Positions 59,992 to 64,000 of a stretch of DNA of 64,000 bases are shown here, piece by piece. Numbering within the stretch: the first letter of the stretch is position 1; each line of letters begins with the position of its first letter. This DNA comes from Bradyrhizobium sp. cir1. Its GTDB lineage: Bacteria > Pseudomonadota > Alphaproteobacteria > Rhizobiales > Xanthobacteraceae. The position numbers and the translations under genes were made by a program. The notes beneath the pieces are model-generated. The model searched no databases. It saw only the letters and a list, made by a program, of their open reading frames with translations, and had not been told where the DNA came from. The stretch covers positions 1 to 64,000 of the forward strand of contig NZ_JACIHE010000008.1 in assembly GCF_014198245.1 (NCBI RefSeq), written 5' to 3'.

Positions 59992-60999
59992 CTAATGCGA
60001 CCGCGCCAGGCAGAACGCCACGACCTGCTCCAGCGCGCTCTTCATCGGCGAGGGCGGGAACAGGGCCAGCGCATCGACGGCCATGGCGCCGTAGTGCTGA
60101 GCGCGGCTCAGCGTGTCCTCGAGCGCGCGGTGCTTGTTCATCAGGCCGATGGCGTGGTCGAGATCGCTGTCGCCGATCTCGCCGCGCTCGAGCGCCTTGA
60201 TCCAGAAGGCGCGCTCGGTGTCGTTGCCGCGGCGGAAGGCCAGCACGACGGGCAGCGTGATCTTGCCCTCGCGGAAATCGTCGCCGGTGTTCTTGCCGAG
60301 CTTGGCGCTCTTGCCGCCATAGTCGAGCACGTCGTCGACGAGCTGGAAGGCGATGCCGAGATTCATGCCGACCGAGCGGCACGCGGTCTGCTCCGCCTTC
60401 GGGCGGTTGGCGATCACGGGGCCGACCTCGCAGGCGGCTGCGAACAATTCGGCCGTCTTGCCGCGGATCACGGCAAGATATTCGTCCTCGGTGGTCGCCG
60501 TGTTCTTGGCGGCCGCCAGCTGCATCACCTCGCCCTCGGCGATGGTGGCGGCGGCCGCGGAGAGGATGTCGAGCGCGCGCAGCGAGCCGACCTCGACCAT
60601 CATGCGGAAGGCCTGTCCCAGCAGGAAGTCGCCGACCAGCACGCTCGCCTCATTGCCCCAGAGCATGCGCGCCGACAGCTTGCCGCGGCGCATCTCGCTC
60701 TCGTCCACGACGTCGTCGTGGAGCAGGGTTGCGGTGTGCATGAACTCGACGGACGCGGCGAGCTTGATGTGGCCGTCGCCGGTGTAGCCGGCGAGGTTGG
60801 CCATGGCGAGCGTCAGCATCGGCCGCAGGCGCTTTCCCCCGGAGGAGATCAGATGGTTGGCCACTTCCGGGATCATGGTCACGTCCGAACCGGTCCGCGA
60901 CAGGATCGTGGCGTTGACGCGCTCCATGTCAGGGGCGACAAGGGCAACCAGCTCTTCGATCGACGCGCCGGGAGTTTCGAAAGGTACGATGACGGCCAC
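59992..60999 (-). CDS. ispB: Trans-polyprenyl (octaprenyl/decaprenyl) diphosphate synthase
   Basis: Makes the all-trans side chain of ubiquinone. 335 residues, both aspartate-rich motifs present: LLHDDVVDESEMRRG (first) and QLVDDVLDYGG (second), plus ISSGGKRLRPML. GTG start at 60999 (AVIVPFETPG), preceded by TTGGAGACCGGC; a longer frame lacks homology. Chain length is not certain; decaprenyl is usual in this group. Confidence 0.92.
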   Translation of the reverse strand: MAVIVPFETPGASIEELVALVAPDMERVNATILSRTGSDVTMIPEVANHLISSGGKRLRPMLTLAMANLAGYTGDGHIKLAASVEFMHTATLLHDDVVDESEMRRGKLSARMLWGNEASVLVGDFLLGQAFRMMVEVGSLRALDILSAAAATIAEGEVMQLAAAKNTATTEDEYLAVIRGKTAELFAAACEVGPVIANRPKAEQTACRSVGMNLGIAFQLVDDVLDYGGKSAKLGKNTGDDFREGKITLPVVLAFRRGNDTERAFWIKALERGEIGDSDLDHAIGLMNKHRALEDTLSRAQHYGAMAVDALALFPPSPMKSALEQVVAFCLARSH

Positions 61000-61132
61000 G
61001 CCGGTCTCCAATATTTGCCCCGGAAGGGCTATTCTGATGGAAATACAATAGAAACTGGCGGCGGATGCGGCAAGGCCTGCGGAACCATTGACATTTGCCG
61101 CTTTCACCCCCTTTGGGCAGGAGACCCGTGTT

Positions 61133-61360
61133 TTGCGTGAACTGGTTCGGACCAACGATATGGTGCTGGTGTCGGCGATCGGCGCGCTGCTCGATGGCGC
61201 CAATATCCATCATCTGGTGCTGGACCAGAACATGAGCATCATCGAGGGCTCGCTCGGCATCCTGCCGCGGCGGATCCTCGTCCACGAGGACGACGCCCTC
61301 GAGGCCCGGCAGCTCCTGACCGACGCCGGCCTCAGCCACGAACTGCGCGGCGATGATTGA
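61133..61360 (+). CDS. DUF2007 family protein
   Basis: 75 residues from a TTG start (RELVRTNDMVLVSAIGALLDGANI), chosen because CAGGAGACCC lies 8-9 bases upstream and the family begins near here. NMSIIEGSLGILPRRILVHEDDALEARQLL is the DUF2007 core. Family members are small, proposed as signal-transducing (PII-like) proteins; role unknown. Overlaps the next gene by 8 bp. Confidence 0.82.
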   Translation: MRELVRTNDMVLVSAIGALLDGANIHHLVLDQNMSIIEGSLGILPRRILVHEDDALEARQLLTDAGLSHELRGDD

Positions 61361-62120
61361 GGCCGCATCAGACATCACCGAGGACGCCCTTCTCGGCGGG
61401 CAATTGCTCCTGAAGCAGAAGCGGTCCGGCCATCGCGCCGGGCATGACGCGATCCTGCTGGCGGCGGCGACGGAGGCCACGGGAGGCGATCGGGTGGTCG
61501 ATCTCGGGGCCGGTATCGGCACGGCGGGACTCGCGCTCGCCCGGCGCATCGCCGGCATCAGATTGAGCATGGTCGAGATCGATCCGGAGCTGGCGGGGCT
61601 GGCGCGCGCCAATGCGGCGGCGAATGCGATCGCCGCCGAGGCGATCGTGCTCGACGTCACGGCGGATGCGCAGGCGTTCGCGGCACATGGGCTGGTGCCC
61701 GACAGTGTCGACGTGGTGCTGATGAATCCCCCCTTCAACGATCCGGCGCGGCATCGCGGCTCGCCGGACCCGTCCCGCCGCACCGCGCATGTCGCGAGCG
61801 AGGAGACGCTGCATGCGTGGGTGCATGCAGCGCGGCGTATCCTCCGATCGAACGGCGTGCTGACTCTGATCTGGCGCGCGGACGGTCTAGCCGACGTTAT
61901 GGCAGCGCTGTCACGTGGCTTCGGCAGCCTCGCAATCCTGCCGGTTCATGGCGAAGCGGGAAAGCCCGCGATCCGCGTGCTGGTTCGCGCGGTCAAAGGC
62001 GGCCGGGCTCCGACGCGATTGCTGCCGGGCCTGATGCTTAACGAAGAGTCAAACGTGCCTAAAAAAGAGGTGAGGGATGTTCTGGAGGGGAGGGCGGTGT
62101 TGCCGCTGGCGGAGCCGTGA
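61353..62120 (+). CDS. TrmN6-like tRNA1(Val) adenine-N6 methyltransferase
   Basis: 255 residues: TEDALLGGQLLLKQKRSGHRAGHDAILLAA (the YfiC/TrmN6 N-terminus), SAM loop VVDLGAGIGTAGLALA, and the N6-adenine catalytic motif NPPFND. Expected to methylate A37 of tRNA-Val. Coupled to the DUF2007 gene by an 8-bp overlap. Confidence 0.88.
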   Translation: MIEAASDITEDALLGGQLLLKQKRSGHRAGHDAILLAAATEATGGDRVVDLGAGIGTAGLALARRIAGIRLSMVEIDPELAGLARANAAANAIAAEAIVLDVTADAQAFAAHGLVPDSVDVVLMNPPFNDPARHRGSPDPSRRTAHVASEETLHAWVHAARRILRSNGVLTLIWRADGLADVMAALSRGFGSLAILPVHGEAGKPAIRVLVRAVKGGRAPTRLLPGLMLNEESNVPKKEVRDVLEGRAVLPLAEP

Positions 62121-62223
62121 CGGCTTACTGCGGAAGCGATTCCGTCTGCTGTTCTCGCGGGGACGTAAAGCGAATCGCCGTGAAAAGCGCACCGATCAGC
62201 AGCATCAGCAGATAGATCTTCAT
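62050..62223 (-). CDS. Possible 57-residue membrane protein (antisense overlap)
   Basis: Starts MKIYLLMLLIGALFTAIRF at 62223, a single membrane helix, followed by a strongly basic tail rich in Arg (RENSRRNRFRSKPSRLRQR). A strong ribosome binding site, GCGGAGGAAACGCC, precedes it. Its 3' half overlaps the end of the convergent TrmN6-like gene by 71 bp. The binding site and the helix support it; the tail may be only read-through of the opposite strand. Confidence 0.42.
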
Positions 62224-62335
62224 GGCGTTTCCTCCGCTGCCTATTGCAGCTTCCCAACGGGGATTCTGCAAAACACGTTCCAGGCACTTTCAATGACACT
62301 CGCGTGATAAGAAATGGTTAATCAGAGGTAAGGGC

Positions 62336-63244
62336 ATGGCCGAACAATTGAACGATCGTGGGAGTTCCGGCCTGGCCGACAAGCTCATGCAATATCTGCC
62401 GGCGCGCTTCCGCCCCGGCGCGGCGGTGGTGCCGGTGGTGCGGCTGTCGGGCGTGATCGGCGCGGTGACGCCGCTGCGTCCGGGCATGTCGCTCGCGGGC
62501 GTCGCGCGGGTGCTGGAGCGGGCCTTCTCGATGCGGAATGCCAAGGCGGTGGCGCTGGTGATCAACTCGCCCGGCGGCTCGCCGGTGCAGTCGCGCCAGA
62601 TCTACCTGCGCATCAAGCAGCTCGCGGCGGAGAAGAAGCTGCCCGTGCTGGTGTTCGTCGAGGACGTCGCGGCTTCCGGCGGCTACATGATTGCCTGTGC
62701 GGGCGACGAGATCTTCTGCGATCCGTCCTCGATCCTCGGCTCGATCGGCGTGGTCGGCGGCAGCTTCGGCTTCCAGGACGCGATCAAGCGGCTCGGCGTC
62801 GAGCGGCGGCTCTACACCGCCGGCACGCACAAGGCGATGCTCGACCCGTTCCTCCCCGAAAACCCTGATGACGTCGCCAAGCTGAAGGCGATCCAGCGCG
62901 AGATCCACCAGATCTTCATTTCGCTGGTGAAGGAGAGCCGCGGCGCGCGGCTGAAGGGCGCCGACGACACCTTGTTCACGGGCGAATACTGGGCCGGCGA
63001 GAGCTCGGTCGCGCTCGGGCTCGCCGACGGCATCGGCGATCTCCGCTCAACTCTTCGTGCCCGCTATGGCGAGAAGGTTCTCACCCCCGTGATCGCCCAG
63101 CCGACCGGCCTGCTCTCCGGCCTTCTGGGGCGGAAAGCGCCCGGCGCGGGCCAGCTTTCGGCCCTGGAATCAATGGCCGGACTGCCGGACGAGTTGATCT
63201 CGGCGGTCGAGACGCGGGCGATTTGGGCGAAATTCGGGTTCTAG
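62336..63244 (+). CDS. S49 family serine peptidase (SppA/SohB-like)
   Basis: 302 residues, membrane-associated signal-peptide or membrane-protein peptidase. S114 in EDVAASGGYMIACAGD and the general-base lysine near 166 (YTAGTHKAMLDPF) form the Ser-Lys dyad; INSPGGSPVQSRQI is the oxyanion block. Shorter than SppA (about 600), matching the single-domain form. Confidence 0.93.
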   Translation: MAEQLNDRGSSGLADKLMQYLPARFRPGAAVVPVVRLSGVIGAVTPLRPGMSLAGVARVLERAFSMRNAKAVALVINSPGGSPVQSRQIYLRIKQLAAEKKLPVLVFVEDVAASGGYMIACAGDEIFCDPSSILGSIGVVGGSFGFQDAIKRLGVERRLYTAGTHKAMLDPFLPENPDDVAKLKAIQREIHQIFISLVKESRGARLKGADDTLFTGEYWAGESSVALGLADGIGDLRSTLRARYGEKVLTPVIAQPTGLLSGLLGRKAPGAGQLSALESMAGLPDELISAVETRAIWAKFGF

Positions 63245-63348
63245 GCGGCGCCCTCCCGCGCCATTTGGTCCGGCGCGAGCCAATTGCGGCGTAGCCCCGA
63301 CTGCGCGACAATGCATATGGGGGCTGAGCACTAGACAAGGATCGACAG

Positions 63349-63540
63349 ATGCCGCCGTTCGTCGCTTTCGCGGGCGTCCTGGGCGGGCTTGCCGTGGTCC
63401 GCTGGGCCTACAAGACCGCCGTCCGGATCAACCAGGAGCTGGAGGAGATGCGCCTGTCGCGCGTCGCCGAGGCCGCCCATATGGGGGAGATCCAGACACT
63501 GAAGCGCGACCCCGTGACCGGAGCTTACCGGCCGGGTTAA
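63349..63540 (+). CDS. Small conserved-type protein upstream of glyQ
   Basis: 63 residues. An N-terminal hydrophobic helix (FVAFAGVLGGLAVVRWAYK), then an amphipathic helix (VRINQELEEMRLSRVAEAA) and a tail ending DPVTGAYRPG. Start preceded by CAAGGATCGACAG. Function unknown. Confidence 0.65.
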   Translation: MPPFVAFAGVLGGLAVVRWAYKTAVRINQELEEMRLSRVAEAAHMGEIQTLKRDPVTGAYRPG

Positions 63541-63550
63541 CCGGTGCCGT

Positions 63551-63642
63551 TGGGTGGGCAAAGGCGCTCTTGCGCCGTGCCCACCATCCCCTTCCGCTTT
63601 CGCGGTGACAGTGGTGGGCATGCTTCGCTTTGCCCACCCTAC
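63551..63642. repeat. Interspersed palindromic repeat, family A (copy 5)
   Basis: TGGGTGGGCAAAGGCGCTC to GCTTTGCCCACCCTACC, with inner GTGCCCACC and GGTGGGCATG. Followed directly by half of a family C element. Confidence 0.9.
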
Positions 63643-63656
63643 CGCTCTCCAATTCC

Positions 63657-63699
63657 TGTCATTCCGGGTTCGATGCTTCGCATCGCCCCGGAATGACAG
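63657..63699. repeat. Family C palindromic repeat, half copy
   Basis: TGTCATTCCGGGTTCGATGC to GCATCGCCCCGGAATGACA: one arm of the element seen in full at 6355-6453, joined to the preceding family A copy. Confidence 0.85.
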
Positions 63700-63788
63700 C
63701 CATTTTGCCCCCTTTGCCTTGATTCCCACCCCCGCCGTCGATACGGTCCCGCGCGATTCAAAACCCCCCGCGAGAGCCTGATCTGACG

Positions 63789-64000
63789 ATGGACGCCTCA
63801 TTGCCCGCCCATATGCGCCCGGAACGCTCGTTCCAGGGCTTCATCCTCGCGCTCCAGCGGTTCTGGGCCGAGCAGGGCTGCGTGATCCTGCAGCCCTACG
63901 ACATGGAGATGGGCGCGGGCACCTTCCATCCGGCGACCACGCTGCGCGCGCTCGGGCCAAAACCCTGGAACGCCGCCTATGTGCAGCCCTCGCGCCGGCC
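63789..64000 (+). CDS. glyQ: Glycyl-tRNA synthetase alpha subunit (partial)
   Basis: Begins MDASLPAHMRPERSFQGFILA and continues RFWAEQGCVILQPYDMEMGAGTFHP, the start of bacterial GlyQ, which pairs with GlyS in an alpha2-beta2 enzyme. About 70 residues are visible before the window ends. Confidence 0.95.
   Translation, partial: MDASLPAHMRPERSFQGFILALQRFWAEQGCVILQPYDMEMGAGTFHPATTLRALGPKPWNAAYVQPSRR

Noticed and set aside
1..64000. CRISPR arrays, tRNA or rRNA genes, insertion sequences, prophage
   Set aside because: No regularly spaced identical repeats, no tRNA arm and anticodon patterns, no transposase or phage genes were seen. The palindromic repeats are interspersed, not arrayed.

Overview
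The window is high-GC chromosomal DNA from an alphaproteobacterium, almost certainly Bradyrhizobium or a close relative in the Nitrobacteraceae. The main reasons are a cytochrome b/c1 fusion (fbcH) behind a Rieske gene, a fused anthranilate synthase trpE(G) with a tryptophan leader peptide, a CcrM-type GANTC methyltransferase, a FixK2-type box, and many interspersed palindromic repeats of the kind that fill bradyrhizobial intergenic spaces. It is core-genome-like: I see no rRNA, tRNA, CRISPR array, intact insertion sequence, phage or plasmid module.

Layout. 1-3.4 kb, minus strand: trmL-queE and hemF-HAD phosphatase. 3.6-6.3 kb, plus: the fbcF-fbcH bc1 operon with the one clear intrinsic terminator. 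6.5-10.5 kb, plus: dienelactone hydrolase, an antitoxin-like scrap, trpL attenuator plus trpE(G), and apt. 10.6-20.5 kb, minus: two ParA-like ATPases, M48 protease plus LemA, Rsm22-like methyltransferase, smc, a DsbA-like oxidoreductase and dciA. 20.5-26.2 kb: mutY, a thioesterase, an FAD monooxygenase, GST, and a LysR regulator divergent from an NTF2-like protein, then a DUF1127 gene broken by an in-frame stop. 26.6-31 kb: two tandem chemoreceptor genes whose 3' halves are nearly identical. 31-38.6 kb: GST, ccrM, YpfJ-like metallopeptidase, moaB, a MarR-GNAT fusion with its own operator, a small glycosyltransferase and an RMD1-like membrane protein.

38.6-45.8 kb is the most interesting block: a minus-strand operon of phosphoketolase (xfp), acetate kinase (ackA), a 642-residue protein with a PhoU/DUF47-like C-terminus, and a pyruvate-phosphate-dikinase-like protein that stops right after the phosphohistidine domain. 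A perfect FixK2-type box lies 94 bp upstream of xfp, suggesting a low-oxygen acetyl-phosphate/ATP module with an unexplained phosphotransfer branch. 46-64 kb: a radical SAM protein, RNase HII, a membrane protein, family-4-like uracil-DNA glycosylase, ETF-ubiquinone oxidoreductase, a TPR lipoprotein-like protein, ispE, a hydrolase, a LysE exporter, an HxlR regulator coupled to a ketoacyl synthase, polyprenyl diphosphate synthase, DUF2007 plus TrmN6-like methyltransferase, an S49 peptidase and the start of glyQ.

At least seven families of interspersed palindromic repeats recur in the gaps between genes, and several supply the first or last codons of neighbouring genes. Gene starts were chosen from visible ribosome binding sites, family N-termini and operator positions; functional assignments are from recognised motifs, not from database searches.
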